A stretch of 64,000 nucleotides of DNA from Flaccisagitta enflata. Its lineage: Eukaryota > Chaetognatha > Sagittoidea > Aphragmophora. Of the stretch, positions 1-10,505 are shown one piece after another. Both the position numbers and the translations under genes were made by a program. The stretch is taken from the NCBI GenBank assembly GCA_965153355.1, contig OZ231127.1, positions 29,388,001 to 29,452,000 on the forward strand. Reading direction: 5' to 3'. The stretch's first letter is position 1; the number at the start of each line of letters is the position of its first letter. The notes beneath the pieces are model-generated. The model was not told the DNA's origin and did no database searches. It was given only the letters and a program-made list of their open reading frames with translations.

Positions 1-46
1 CACTCACAGCCTGAATTTATCATCGTTTTTTGCACTCAACTTGCAG

Positions 47-199
47 ATGGCCGAATCAAAGTGATCAAGGACGAGAATGATCCTGCGGCGATTCAACTGC
101 AAATCAGAGATGCTCAGAAAGAAGACGCGGGATCTTATCTCTGCCTCGCGGAAAACGAAGGAGGCAAAGCACAAGGAAACGCCACACTCACAGTAGAAT
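47..199 (+). CDS. Fas2: NCAM/Fasciclin II-like, exon with C-terminal half of Ig4
   Basis: First exon of the window, from a gene whose 5' part lies outside. The acceptor is ttgcag (ends 46) and the donor gtaaga (starts 200). It enters needing two bases to finish a codon (xAT) and leaves with one spare base. The reading contains DAGSYLCLAENEGGKAQGNA, the F-strand D-x-G-x-Y-x-C signature of an Ig domain, followed by the typical G-strand ending in TLTVE. By position, before one more Ig and two FN3 domains, it should be Ig4 of a five-Ig NCAM/Fas II protein, a homophilic cell-adhesion molecule of neurons and epithelia. A (GA)n tract starts about 13 bp inside the following intron. Confidence 0.85.
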
Positions 200-209
200 G
201 TAAGAAGGA

Positions 210-210
<1 letters not shown>

Positions 211-270
<60 letters not shown>

Positions 271-342
271 CAGAGAGAGAGAGAGAGAGACCGAGAGAGA
301 GACAGAGAGAGAGAGAGAGACATAGAGAGACAGCCCTGGACG
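211..342. repeat. (GA)n microsatellite next to a splice donor
   Basis: Almost pure GA dinucleotides interrupted by a few CA and CC steps. It begins about 13 bp after the donor of exon 47-199. The Arg-Glu reading frames over it are artefacts of the repeat. Confidence 0.97.
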
Positions 343-422
343 GATAGACATAGACAGAGACACACAGAAAGAGGAAAGTCATTATTATAAGTCCGTCTTC
401 CTCTTTGACTCTTTGAATACAG

Positions 423-634
423 TTGCGCCGGTGTTTGAATACAAGGAGGTGCCTTTCAACTACTCTTGGCCTCTACACGCGGCTAATCTGACCTGTGAAG
501 TACAAGGAGAGCCCGCGCCACACATTGAGTGGTACACGACCACTGGAGAACATCCTTACCTCAATTGGAATCAAATCCTACCCGTCGAGGGCAGATTCAA
601 AATACAAGGCACTCACAGGAGGAGTAACTTGGAG
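423..634 (+). CDS. Fas2: NCAM/Fasciclin II-like, exon with N-terminal half of Ig5
   Basis: Follows acceptor gaatacag and ends at donor gtaatg. It is entered with one carried base and left in phase 0. The product reads APVFEYKEVPFNYSW, then ANLTCEVQGEPAPHIEWY: the B-strand cysteine and C-strand tryptophan (C-x-VQGEPAP-x-x-EW) of an I-set Ig domain. The next exon supplies the second cysteine. Earlier acceptors are unlikely because the phase match with exon 47-199 is exact. Confidence 0.88.
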
Positions 635-837
635 GTAATGTGCATAGATGTTCAAGTTTGAATGAATAACTTAATGAATCAATGAATGGTCCATTTGATT
701 GAATAATGAACATCGAAAATACACGAGAATGAATGAATGAATTATTGAATGATAATGATGTAGATGAATTTATATATGACTAAGTAATTTCCCATTAAAG
801 AAAGAATGATTGTATGTATGAATGAGTGAATAAACGA

Positions 838-980
838 ATAAAAGAATGAATGATTGAATGAATGAATGAATGAATGAATGAATGAATGAATGAATGAATG
901 AATGAATGAATGAATGAATGAATGAAGAAACGAATGAATAAATGAATCAATGAATCAATGAATCAATGAATCAATGAATG
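838..980. repeat. (AATG)n microsatellite, degenerate edges
   Basis: A long run of aatg units inside the intron between the two Ig5 exons, grading into degenerate aatc/aatg copies on both sides (about 660-980). Confidence 0.95.
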
Positions 981-1099
981 AATAATTAAATTTATGGATG
1001 TACTTAAATTTACATGACAATGATTATTTATCCCCGCCCCTTCCATCCCTCTGTCAATCTATTTCGCCCCCCCCCCCCCAAAAAAAAAAACAACAACAG

Positions 1100-1370
1100 A
1101 TCGTTGCCAAGTATGAGAGTGATTTCCGCGAATATAAATGCAACGCGACGAACAAGCACGGACGAGCGACGCAGCCGCTGTTGCTGCGGCGTGCTCGTGA
1201 GCCCGGCGCGCCGACTGCGCAAAACTACGTTTTCCATCCGACGTGGATTCAAGTGGAGTTGATCAAGCCGGCCTCGACGGACGTCCCCATCACGGGATTC
1301 GTCGGCCAATACAAAGAGTTTGGGGCCAGTTGGGAATCCGGAATGGGGCACGAAGAATCGTGGCCACTAG
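1100..1370 (+). CDS. Fas2: NCAM/Fasciclin II-like, exon joining Ig5 to FN3-1
   Basis: Acceptor caacaacag, donor gttagt; phase 0 in, phase 1 out. The first part reads YESDFREYKCNATNKHGRA, the F/G strands of Ig5 with the second disulphide cysteine. A linker (REPGAPTAQNY) then opens the first fibronectin type III domain (IQVELIKPASTDVPITGF, then VGQYKE). The acceptor is odd: the pyrimidine tract is a C-run followed by an A-run and CAACAACAG, so an unusual length of A-rich sequence lies between tract and AG. GC content is clearly above the flanking introns. Confidence 0.88.
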
Positions 1371-1454
1371 GTTAGTGCTGCCGGTCCATCACACTTTCTC
1401 CAAAGTTTTGTTGAACAGAAATTTTCATTGTCATCCCTGACTTTTGTCATTGAC

Positions 1455-1558
1455 GCCATCATTCATTTATTTATTTATTCATTTATTTATTTATCTATTT
1501 ATTTATTTATTTATTCATTTATTTATTTATTTATTTATTTATCTATTTATTTATTCAT

Positions 1559-1610
<52 letters not shown>

Positions 1611-1795
1611 TTATTTATTTATTCATTTATATATTTATTTATTTATTTATCTATTTATTTATTCATCTAATTATTTGTTTATCTATTTATTTATTTATCT
1701 GTTTATCTATTTATCTTTTTTATTTATTCATACATTCATTCATTCACTCATTCATTCATTTATTCATTCATTCATTCATTCATTCATTCATCATT
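1455..1795. repeat. (ATTT)n then (ATTC)n microsatellites
   Basis: Tetranucleotide ATTT array with scattered C substitutions (about 1455-1720), followed by ATTC units (about 1730-1795), in the FN3-1 intron. Hydrophobic FIYL-rich reading frames over it are artefacts. Confidence 0.96.
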
Positions 1796-1856
1796 CTACT
1801 TATCTATGTATTCCTTCATTAAACATTACTTGGAAATGAAATTTTCTTTCTCTACG

Positions 1857-1859
<3 letters not shown>

Positions 1860-1902
<43 letters not shown>
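1860..1902. repeat. (CT)n tract upstream of an acceptor
   Basis: CT dinucleotides followed by a T run, ending about 20 bp before the acceptor of exon 1930-2067; it probably serves as the polypyrimidine tract. Confidence 0.95.
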
Positions 1903-1908
<6 letters not shown>

Positions 1909-1929
1909 TTTCCTGTTTCTTCACTAAAG

Positions 1930-2067
1930 GTGGCAGCAAATTCGACAATAAATACATCTTTGAAAATTTGGAGCCTCGTCGTCGGTACACTTTCCGGTTC
2001 GCCGCCGTAAACGATGTTGGCAGAGGAGATTGGTCAACTGAGTGGGACGAAACACTACCCGAAGTCC
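1930..2067 (+). CDS. Fas2: NCAM/Fasciclin II-like, exon ending FN3-1
   Basis: Acceptor actaaag, donor gtaagt; phase 1 in and out. It encodes GGSKFDNKYIFENLEPRRRY followed by TFRFAAVNDVGRGDWS, the E-F-G strands of a fibronectin type III domain with the usual L-x-P-x-x-x-Y and A-V-N-x-x-G-x-G motifs. A (GA)n microsatellite starts 14 bp after the donor. The phase-1 end is compatible both with the next FN3 exon at 4922 and with the candidate alternative exon at 3018. Confidence 0.88.
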
Positions 2068-2078
2068 GTAAGTCTATA

Positions 2079-2080
<2 letters not shown>

Positions 2081-2147
<67 letters not shown>

Positions 2148-2253
2148 CTGGCAAACTAGATTACATTGAAATACAAAAAACAAACAAACAAACAAACAAA
2201 CAAACAAACAAACAAACAAACAAACAAACAAACAAACAAACAAACAAACAAAC
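2081..2253. repeat. (GA)n and (CAAA)n microsatellites
   Basis: GA array (2081-2145) starting 14 bp after the donor, then CAAA array (about 2177-2253). Confidence 0.96.
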
Positions 2254-2862
2254 AGACAACAAAGCAAACAGACAAACGTACTGACTTTCAGAAACATCAC
2301 CTACTATGAATAGTTGAAAAGATAGGATAATGAAACCCACGTTAGGTAGATTTATCGACGCTGATCCACCAAAATGCTTCACGCGGCGATATCATGCATA
2401 GCATGCAAAAGATAAAAAATGAATAGCATGCACAGCATGAACCAAACCCTTAAAAAAGCAGATGAGATTGGCAATATGCAATAACGACGTCGTTTTACGC
2501 ATTTTCCGCTGTTGACATGAATTCCTGAAAAATGAGAATATTTCAACGATTACCATAAGATTTTTTCCCCACTCTCTTTCTTCCCCTTCTCCTTGTGCTG
2601 GTATGCCCGGCTAAAACGTTTTTTTTTTTTTTTTGTTTTTTTTTTTTATCTCCCTTTCTTGCTTTATTCTGTCTGAATCTTGTGGTTATTTCACTCATAC
2701 TTTCTGTACTTACTTTTTTGTTGGTATGTTTGTTCATCTATTACTTTACCTCTTTCTCTCGAACTTTCTCTCTTTCTCCTTTTCTCTGTCTCTCCTTTTT
2801 TGTCATCTTATTCTTTCTTTCCATTTTTTTTTCTTTTTTGGTTTCGCCTTTTCTTTCTTTAT

Positions 2863-3001
<139 letters not shown>

Positions 3002-3017
3002 GTTTGATTGCTACCAG

Positions 3018-3937
3018 CCACCACTGACTCAGCCACCACTGACTCAGCCACCGCTGACGAAAACAACCATAATTTTACCAAAAACAACAAATTTGGTCGA
3101 CAGCGATCAGGCGGTCCCAACGCCGCTGCCAGAGTCGGCGTCGATGTTCCCCTCTTTCTTCTTGTCTTTCTTGCTCTTTACTTAATTCGAGGCTTCGAGA
3201 AAATGGAAGCAGCTGAGGTCGCCTCTGATATGAGGATGGTTGCTGCAGTGGGCGATTTGGAGGTCGCCACTGATAGGAGGATGGTTGCTGCAGTGGGCGA
3301 TTTAGAGGCCACCACTGATAGGAGGATGGTTGCTGCAGTGGGCGATTTAGAGGCCACCACTGATAGGAGGATGGTTGCTGCAGTGGGCGATTTAGAGGCC
3401 ACCACTGATATGAGGATGGTTGCTGCAGTGGGCGATTTAGAGGCTGGGACTGATATGAGGATGGTTGATGCGATGGGTGATTTTGAGGCCACTACTGATA
3501 TGAGGATGGTTGCTGCAGTGGGCGATTTAGAGACAGCCACTGATAAGAGGATGGTTGCCGCAGTGGGCGATTGGGAGACCGCCACTGATGTAAGGATGAT
3601 TGCTGCAGTGCGCACTTCTGAATTGACGGTACAAAAGGATCGAGTCTGGAGCACCAAAGAGGCGGTCATGGACAAATATAGGGCTGCGTTGGAGCATCAA
3701 TCGGCCACCGACGTTATAGCGATGCCCACCATTGATGCTGAGAATAATGGCAAGAAAGAAGTCCTCCAGGTTATGGAGTTGGCCGCCGAAAATTTGGAGA
3801 GTCAGGAAGAAGAGGAGGAGGAAAAGAGGGAAGAGGAGTCTTTGAATGTCGTGATCGATCTAGTGAAGGTTATCCTTTTCCTGATGCACGATGCAAGCCG
3901 CTATTTCTCCTTCTCTTCTGGTGTGTTTTGCGCGTGA
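3018..3937 (+). CDS. Candidate alternative terminal exon: membrane segment plus 15-residue repeats
   Basis: An open frame runs from the cag at 3017 to TGA at 3935-3937. Entered in phase 1, exactly the phase in which exon 1930-2067 ends, it reads a Ser/Thr/Asp/Asn-rich stalk, then a short hydrophobic segment (VDVPLFLLVFLALYLIRGF). About nine copies of a 15-residue unit (consensus RMVAAVGDLEATTDR) follow, then an acidic stretch (QEEEEEEKREEE) and another hydrophobic patch. If used, the exon would give a short membrane isoform with one FN3 domain. In phase 0 the first 170 bp instead read a Pro/Thr-rich stalk with a hydrophobic C-terminus (stop 3183-3185) that looks like a GPI signal, but no donor seen supplies that phase. 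No homologue is recognised. It could be an independent or non-coding minisatellite. Confidence 0.4.
3232..3605 (+). repeat. 45-bp minisatellite, about 8-9 units, frame-preserving
   Basis: Units start near 3232, 3277, 3322, 3367, 3412, 3457, 3502, 3547 and 3592. The 45-bp period is a multiple of three. Diverged units contain substitutions but no stop and no indel in the + strand frame; the opposite strand is also open across them. Confidence 0.95.
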
Positions 3938-4921
3938 CCCTAGCTAAGAAAAAAACAACATATTTTTGAGCGTTTCTTTTCACTCCTATCAAACCAAAAT
4001 AAATTATGTCGTCCATGTCTATCTTATGAAAGGATAAAAAAGTATTGAACATGAATATCATAATAGTTTCAATGCCAGTGGATAAAATGCGTGTGATTCG
4101 CATATCAGATACACTTACAGGTTATGGCTGAAAATCCAAACAATAGACCGGAGAGGTGCTATCTAAGAGGGATTAACTCCACAATAGTCATTTTATTCAC
4201 TGACAGTTTAGGCTGCTTTCAATGTCTTTGGTTATTCCTCTATCAAATAACTATCTTAGATCATCAAATGATACTGGAACGCTTTATTCGTCTATTTCAT
4301 GCGTCTCATGATTTTATTTATTTTCTTTTTATCGCGAACGCTTCCTGAAAAGTAATTCAGACTTGCTGTTACATCCAAATAAAATTAAATGGAACTGTCA
4401 GACGTGCAATGGCCCTTATGATGTAATGAAATGGTATCATTAGTATCGTATATCATTGGGTATACAGTATCAATAGTGTCACTGCCACCTCCACGAGTTT
4501 AGTATTTACAAATACCTTCATAAAAAGAATATCATTTTATCAATACAGACCCATCAAAATTTAAGTCACCACGTTTCTGTACCGTTTCTGTCCAAATGGA
4601 AAATGGGGTCGTGTGATGCTCTTATGCAAAGTTCGTTTGCAAATTTGCCAAACCCATAAGCGGCCCTCTTCTTAACACTGTTGCTTCAAGTCAGCTTTAA
4701 TTCTATGAATATTCCTCTTCCATTTTCTTGACTTAATCTCCAGAAAAATGGTGTATATCGGTTGTTACTCTCATAAACTATTGGTGACTTTTTTTTCTGA
4801 TTTTTAACAAAAACATTTTTTGCATGTTACATCGTAAGCATCCGATGGCGATTTTGTAGGATTTGATTATCTTTTTAAGGTTTTTTTTTAAGTCAACTTT
4901 CCCAATGTTTTCGTTTTTCAG

Positions 4922-5049
4922 GTGTTCCCAATTCGCCCGTCATCGTCTCCAGTCACAAAAGTCAACTTCCTTACGGATATCGACTCCGATGGGAAGTTCC
5001 AGAAGACGGTGGTAAACCCATCCTCAATTATGGAGTCAGATGGAGGAAG
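4922..5049 (+). CDS. Fas2: NCAM/Fasciclin II-like, exon starting FN3-2
   Basis: Acceptor tttttcag, donor gtaaga; phase 1 in, phase 0 out. It encodes VPNSPVIVSS, then YRLRWEVPEDGGKPILNYGV, the A-C strands of the second fibronectin type III domain with the diagnostic P-x-x-P start and the W-x-x-P-x-x-x-G-x-P-I-x-x-Y motif. It joins exon 1930-2067 cleanly, completing an Arg codon across the junction. Confidence 0.9.
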
Positions 5050-5286
5050 GTAAGAAAATAGAGGAAATGTAATAATGGACAAATAACGTAAACGACAACA
5101 GCGAGTGAGATCACTAACTTACTCAAACGCCGCACTGTAAGGAGTAAGGAGAAGTTGTTCCAAGCCTTATTTTAATCACGACTTTTTTTTCAAAACGGAT
5201 CATCTTGTTTTTAATTCTATGAAAATGGAACTAGAGTTTTTTTCGCATTTTGAACGAAATTCTTCTTTTTTTCTGCGCAATTCCAG

Positions 5287-5391
5287 CTTGAATTCCAAGG
5301 GTCGAAACTTAAGGCCACCGGGCGATGGTATCCCGAATACGCACAATCCGGAAGAACAGAAAAAGATGACCTCTTCAATATCTATTTTAAG
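5287..5391 (+). CDS. Fas2: NCAM/Fasciclin II-like, FN3-2 middle exon
   Basis: Acceptor aattccag, donor gtgaga; phase 0 at both ends, 35 codons. It reads LEFQGSKLKATGRWYPEYAQ and then SGRTEKDDLFNIYFK, an insert between the C and E strands of FN3-2. Because it is symmetric (0-0), it could be skipped without a frameshift, which would remove part of the domain. Confidence 0.85.
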
Positions 5392-5678
5392 GTGAGATGC
5401 ACTCATATCCTTCCAACCTTTGACATTGTCACTGATAAGTTGTCACTTGCAAGGCTGCTGTGATGAATTCATCAACCCCCACATTTAGGATTCTTTACCA
5501 CAAGTTACTTGATTCCCATTTTCTGAAACTTTTTGATCAATAGGATTAGAAGTCTAATGGGGTTGCTGTCCCTGTTTTGGCTACCACATATACTGTACAA
5601 ATTCAATGTGTTGGTAATGGTTTTTCGCCAACCATCTAACGAAACTATTTTCCTATCTTTTTGCCTCTGTTAAATCAG

Positions 5679-5814
5679 TTGTCGGCGGAGGGCGAAAGGA
5701 CATTATACAAAATCGATAAAATCGATTCTGAATCCAATTACGAAGTGGAAATCTACGCAAGAAACGAAATCGGGGCCAGCGCCAAAAGCAGAATCGTCTT
5801 TGAAACCGGCAAAA
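5679..5814 (+). CDS. Fas2: NCAM/Fasciclin II-like, exon ending FN3-2; splice hub
   Basis: Acceptor taaatcag, donor gtgagt; phase 0 in, phase 1 out. It encodes YKIDKIDSESNYEVEIYARN followed by EIGASAKS, the E-G strands of FN3-2. This is the last shared ectodomain exon. Its phase-1 end matches the GPI exon at 7294, the transmembrane exon at 10196/10256, and one frame of the exon at 12670, so it is the hub for alternative C-termini. A (TTC)n array starts 12 bp past the donor. Confidence 0.9.
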
Positions 5815-5825
5815 GTGAGTAAAAA

Positions 5826-5867
5826 CATTCTTCTTCTTCTTCTTCTTCTTCTTCTTCTTCTTCTTCT

Positions 5868-5902
<35 letters not shown>

Positions 5903-5976
5903 TTCTTCTCCTTCTTCTTCTTTTTCTTCTTTTTCTTCTTCTTCGACTTTTTGCTTCCTATTTCTGATCCCCATTT

Positions 5977-6072
<96 letters not shown>

Positions 6073-6300
6073 CTCACCCCATCCCTGTCCTTCTCTCCCC
6101 CTCCCCCTCCCTTTCTCTCCCCCTCCCTCTCTCTCCCTCCCTCTCCTTTCCTCTCCCTCCCTCTCCCTCTCTCCCCCTCTTCCTCTCTCCCTCTCTCCAC
6201 CCCTCTCCCTCCCTCTCTTTCCCTCTCCCTCTTTCTCCCTCTTTCTCCCTCCCTCTCCCTCTCTCTCCCTGCCTCTCCCTCCCTCCCTCCCTCTCTCTCT
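5826..6300. repeat. (TTC)n, (CT)n and C/T-rich low-complexity block
   Basis: TTC array (about 5826-5945), pure CT array (about 5979-6072) and an irregular CCCT/CTCC-rich tract to about 6300. The whole block is polypyrimidine on the + strand, just downstream of the splice hub donor. Confidence 0.96.
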
Positions 6301-6956
6301 CATCAATATCTTTGGCATGGCGTTTGAAGCATGGTTTTTTTGATGTTTTTATTTTTTGTCAGATTTAGTTCGTGACTCCATTTTAGTTCAATTCCAGTAA
6401 TACGTCAAATATGATTTTTTGATGCTTCATTAAAAGTACAAATTCAGTCTTTTGTGTTCCTATTAATTCCTATCTTTTCCACTCTAACTTGACCTGCCAA
6501 GCCTTCAACTGTGGTCATCTGCGGTATTAACCTCAAATTGATGATGAATAATGGTCTAAAGTGTGGTAGTGAATGATGGAGCCTTATACCTTTCCCCGTG
6601 ACCAAAGATGCAATCATGACTTTTGCCCCTTATCACTGATGATTTTGAGAGGTTTTAAAACCCATAGAACGGAAAGCCAATTGTGTCTAACCTGAGTCGA
6701 TAGGGCCTAAGATGGCGTTAATCTTTTGTCATTTATGACTTTATTTCCCGTTATTACCAAAAGGTCCCTTCAACCAGCCAGCCCCCTTCTGCTCCTGCAT
6801 GGATCAACCATCTTGTACCCTCACATTCCGACCATATCAAGAAGCTAACCTTTAACCATCTCAACGCTTAACAGATATATTTTCTTATTTGATTTCTATG
6901 ATTTTTTCGCTAAATTGTTAGACAAGGACGCGCGAAATCTAAAAGACCAACAATGA

Positions 6957-7285
6957 ATGGGGTTGTGTGTTCATCATTTGTCATCTTTGTCATGTTGTCA
7001 AATGGATGGGGGTTGTGTGTTCATCATTTGCCATCTTTGTCATGTTGTCAAATGGATGGGGGTTGTGTGTTCATCATTTGTCATCTTTGTCATGTTGTCA
7101 AATGAATGGGGGTTGTGTGTTCATCATTTGCCATCTTTGTCATGTTGTTAAATGAATCAGGGTTGTGTGTTCATCATTTGTCATCTTTGTCATGTTGTCA
7201 AATGGATGGGGGTTGTGTGTTCATCATTTGTCATCTTTGTCATGTTGTCAAATGGACGGGGGTTGTGTGTTCATCATTTGTCCTC
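6957..7285. repeat. 50-bp minisatellite running into the GPI exon acceptor
   Basis: Almost seven units of exactly 50 bp. The block ggttgtgtgt recurs at 6961, 7011, 7061, 7111, 7161, 7211 and 7261. The seventh unit breaks off in tcatcatttgtcctcttcct, which supplies the pyrimidine tract of the acceptor at 7291-7293. Confidence 0.97.
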
Positions 7286-7293
7286 TTCCTCAG

Positions 7294-7412
7294 GTCCCGG
7301 AATTGGATTTGAAGGAAAAGATAGCAGTTGGAGATTTGGCCTTTCTCCGTGTCTCTTGTTATTGTCCTCGGCTGCGATTGTCCTCGTCAATATGATCTTC
7401 TCACCGCGATAA
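7294..7412 (+). CDS. Fas2: NCAM/Fasciclin II-like, GPI-anchor terminal exon
   Basis: Acceptor cttcctcag, entered in phase 1 from exon 5679-5814, stop TAA at 7410-7412. The tail reads SPGIGFEGKDSSWRFG followed by LSPCLLLLSSAAIVLVNMIF and SPR. That is a polar spacer with small residues (likely omega site around G-K-D-S-S), then a C-terminal hydrophobic stretch with almost nothing after it: the standard GPI attachment signal. NCAM-120 and the GPI form of insect Fas II end in the same way, so this isoform should be tethered to the outer leaflet without a cytoplasmic tail. An AATAAA polyadenylation signal lies about 50 bp after the stop. Confidence 0.85.
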
Positions 7413-9759
7413 CACCATCATAACGCGGAAATGGGAAAACTCATGTTTGTAAAAAAAAGACAATAAATGGACGACAACAAAAAAAAACTAACGGCCTGTA
7501 AATCAAGCAACGTGATAATATATCAATTTGTATACATGCGCGGGGACGCTGATAGATATTGACAACGATCAGAAAGAAAAGAAAATGATGCTTTCATCAT
7601 TCCATCATTCCGTTGTTGTTTGCTCGTTTTGTGACACTGAGTCGTGACGTTTCAAGACTCCGACTACGTCGAAAATCTATCATGTCCTCCATCATCAACG
7701 TCGTCGTCTGGTTGGTGAAATGATTTATCAATGTAGCAAAACAATCTATTTTGCGCCTCCTGCTCTTTGATCTCGTGCGCCCAGACGATAACACTCTTAA
7801 AAATTGAAGAAAAAGAGGGGGAAATTGACGACAACCTTGACAAAAACAAACGACACACAGCAGTTACCACAACTACGTCAAAGACGACGACAATGACTAC
7901 GCTAACGACGAGCACATAGTATAACGTTGGTAACGTCAACGACGACGACGACAATAACAAAAACAAAAACATCAACAGCAATGACGTTAACAAAAGCGAT
8001 GGTGCAATTTGTGACAACAAAACTGTCAAGATCATAAACTGTCAAGAACAAGTATGATCTTACCTTCTTAGTTCAAATGTGTGCAGTGCAAAAGCCGCCT
8101 TCGTTTGCTTCGTAATTATCCACTAGACGGCGTGAGCATTGAAAAGGGATTTGAGATAAATTTGATTTAGGGTGGCAGATGTTGTCCTAATGAGAAGTTC
8201 GGGAGGGAGGATATGACAACTTAAATGTTATCATGATCATTTTGATTTTCTGTTTTGAAAAAAAAAAAATCGCCACGAGAGCCTTAATTTGGCGTTTCAT
8301 AACGTCATTCCACTGACAATCACAAGTTTGTTAACGTTGTTAGAATAACTCTTTCCTGACATCTCCACGTCAACTTTTTATAAACAATTTGTAAAACATT
8401 CAGTCATAACTTTCAAAATTGAACTCTCATTAGCGGGGATAAATCCCGCGTTTTATATTTTTTATTTTATTTTTTTTTTATAATGTCGCGGCTCTGTGTC
8501 CCATAATCTACATCAGTGCTTCGCTCTTCCCAGCTCCCTCAAATCATCATCCTCCCAAACCTCTCCTCTCCCAATCTGCCTCATTCATTCATCTTCTTCA
8601 TGCATTTTAACCCTTTGATTTTCTTCCATAATTATTAAAACCTGATTATAGGTTGCATCCCCCCAAAAACATAAATTTAATGTATCATTTAGTTCTCTTA
8701 TTAATCGTCTCTCATTTTTGTTTAACCCATTTTTTTTCATTCTTTTGTCATCTTTTTATTTCCATTCATTCATTTTGTATTAATCAATTGATATTTTGTC
8801 ACAGACCAACGATGCATCCTTTCTTAATATGTCGTGATTTACTTGTGCTCGAGAGAAAAAAGCCAAAGCCCGTACAAACACCAAAATTCGCATTCAAAAA
8901 CAGGCATCTCATTGATCGTACAAACCCACAAACCAACATTCCCATATAGCCACATACCCTCTTTCCAACATATCCACAAGCTAGGCTGAAGTCATCTCCT
9001 TCACTTTGTAACATCAAAGTGGCTGTTTGAGATGCGAGGACTTAATTTTGACGTCTTAAAAGTTGAACAAGCACAAGTAGTTATATAGAGGTACATTTTT
9101 TAGAATAGCCAAAAATCCAATTTATTCGCGATCGATTTTACTTCAGTCATCAGTGAAGCCAACAATTTCAGTTTTGGACAATTAAGCTTCTGGAAGTTGT
9201 ACAAATTATGTGTACAAATGTAAAAAAAAATGTTTTTCGTATTTATGAAAAAACCGCGAAACCTCTTTGCTTCTTCATCTTTTTACCCCAAATTGCTAAA
9301 TAAACAAAAACAAAAACTTAACGCAGATGTTATTTCAGCTTGATGCATTCCGATTTGACTCATTGTTAAAAAAAATGTTTCTCGTCACATGTGCAAATTG
9401 TGTTGTATGAATACGAAACAAAATAGTCACATGAATTTTCAAAAATAAAAAAAAGAAGAAGAAATGAATGAATTTTTTATTCCGTTTTTGGCTTTGCGCA
9501 TTGACATGGCTTTGAGACAGGGAAATTTAGACCATGACCTGGGCCCCGTTCACTCTTGCTGGTTCACTTGAATGAGCAAATCAATAAATACATAAACTGA
9601 GCAAATGAGAGTGGATTTCTTTTCTGAAGCAAGAGTGAGCAGGCCTTTTTTTCCCCAGATTCAGGTTTGATGTGATTCTAACCCGCTTTTAGCTCGCCTC
9701 CTCTGCATGGGTTTTGACTTTTGATATTGATTTGTTGCATGGATGACAACTTATCTTAA

Positions 9760-9815
<56 letters not shown>

Positions 9816-10195
9816 CTCGTTCTAACGCCCCTCGAAATTAATCAATCAATAACTATCACTCATTTTAATTACTCTCTATCCATCTTATCTTCCTTTTTTT
9901 CCACTCGCTGCCTTGGTTTTGCCTCCTTCCTTCCTTTGACTTCTTCTTCTTCTTTCACACAAACGGAATACCCCCTATGGCCTCGTGGCCTCAACACCAA
10001 ATACTCTTCTTTATTCTTCCATTTTTTTTAAACTCCTTCCTTATCACCGTGGACGCATACGCGCTTTTATGTATAACCAAAAATCTGACCTTCACTCCTA
10101 CAAAACACGCGCGAAACAAAATATGTTTTTCTCTGAAATGCCATTAAAAATGATGTGATTGAAAATGTTTGAAAAAAAAATAATAAAAACAAAAG
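7413..10195 (+). other. 3' UTR of GPI form / intron before the TM exon
   Basis: No further coding exon seen. The stretch holds the GPI 3' UTR, AT-rich unique-looking sequence and a (CT)n tract at about 9763-9811. Short frames here lack domain signatures. Confidence 0.6.
7462..7467 (+). terminator. Polyadenylation signal AATAAA of the GPI isoform
   Basis: A consensus hexamer 50 bp after the GPI-isoform stop codon, in an A-rich context. Confidence 0.6.
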
Positions 10196-10433
10196 CACAT
10201 CGGCCAACGACGGTGTTCCCCGGCTCAGTGCCTCTGACGGCGGCGTCACTGGCAGGTGTCCTCATCCTCATCCTCTTCCTCCTCATCCTCATCGTGGATA
10301 TTTCATGCTACATCTTCGCGCAATCCGGAGTCACTTATCTCATCTGCGTCCATTGCTGCGGACAACCGCCCAAAGACAAGGAAAAAGACGAAATCAACGA
10401 CATCTGCATCGTCGAAGTCGACGACGGCAGAGG
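10196..10433 (+). CDS. Fas2: NCAM/Fasciclin II-like, transmembrane exon
   Basis: Entered in phase 1 and left in phase 2 at donor gtatga (10434). It encodes a short stalk (TTVFPGSVPLTAASL), one membrane helix (GVLILILFLLILIVDISCYI), then a Cys-rich juxtamembrane (ICVHCCGQPP) and a charged start of the tail (KDKEKDEIND). The helix followed by VDISCY and a Cys pair resembles the NCAM transmembrane region. The 5' edge is uncertain. An AG at 10194-10195 keeps the whole stalk but has an A-rich tract; the better AG at 10254-10255 starts inside the helix. Both are in phase, 60 bp apart. (GA)n begins 5 bp after the donor. Confidence 0.8.
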
Positions 10434-10434
10434 G

Positions 10435-10437
<3 letters not shown>

Positions 10438-10504
<67 letters not shown>
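10438..10504. repeat. (GA)n microsatellite abutting the TM exon donor
   Basis: GA array merging into the donor gtatgagagaga; only the first five intron bases separate it from the splice site. Confidence 0.97.

Positions 10505-10505
<1 letters not shown>

Noticed and set aside
211-390. Long Arg-Glu or Ser-Leu reading frames over GA/CT arrays (here and at 2.0, 2.9, 6.0, 10.4, 12.3, 38.5, 44.8, 54.2 and 55.6 kb)
   Set aside because: Pure dinucleotide repeats lack stops in all frames; no splice or domain support.
3178-3675. Minus-strand 165-codon frame across the 45-bp minisatellite
   Set aside because: Mirror of the + strand frame in a three-based repeat; no acceptor/donor phase support on that strand.
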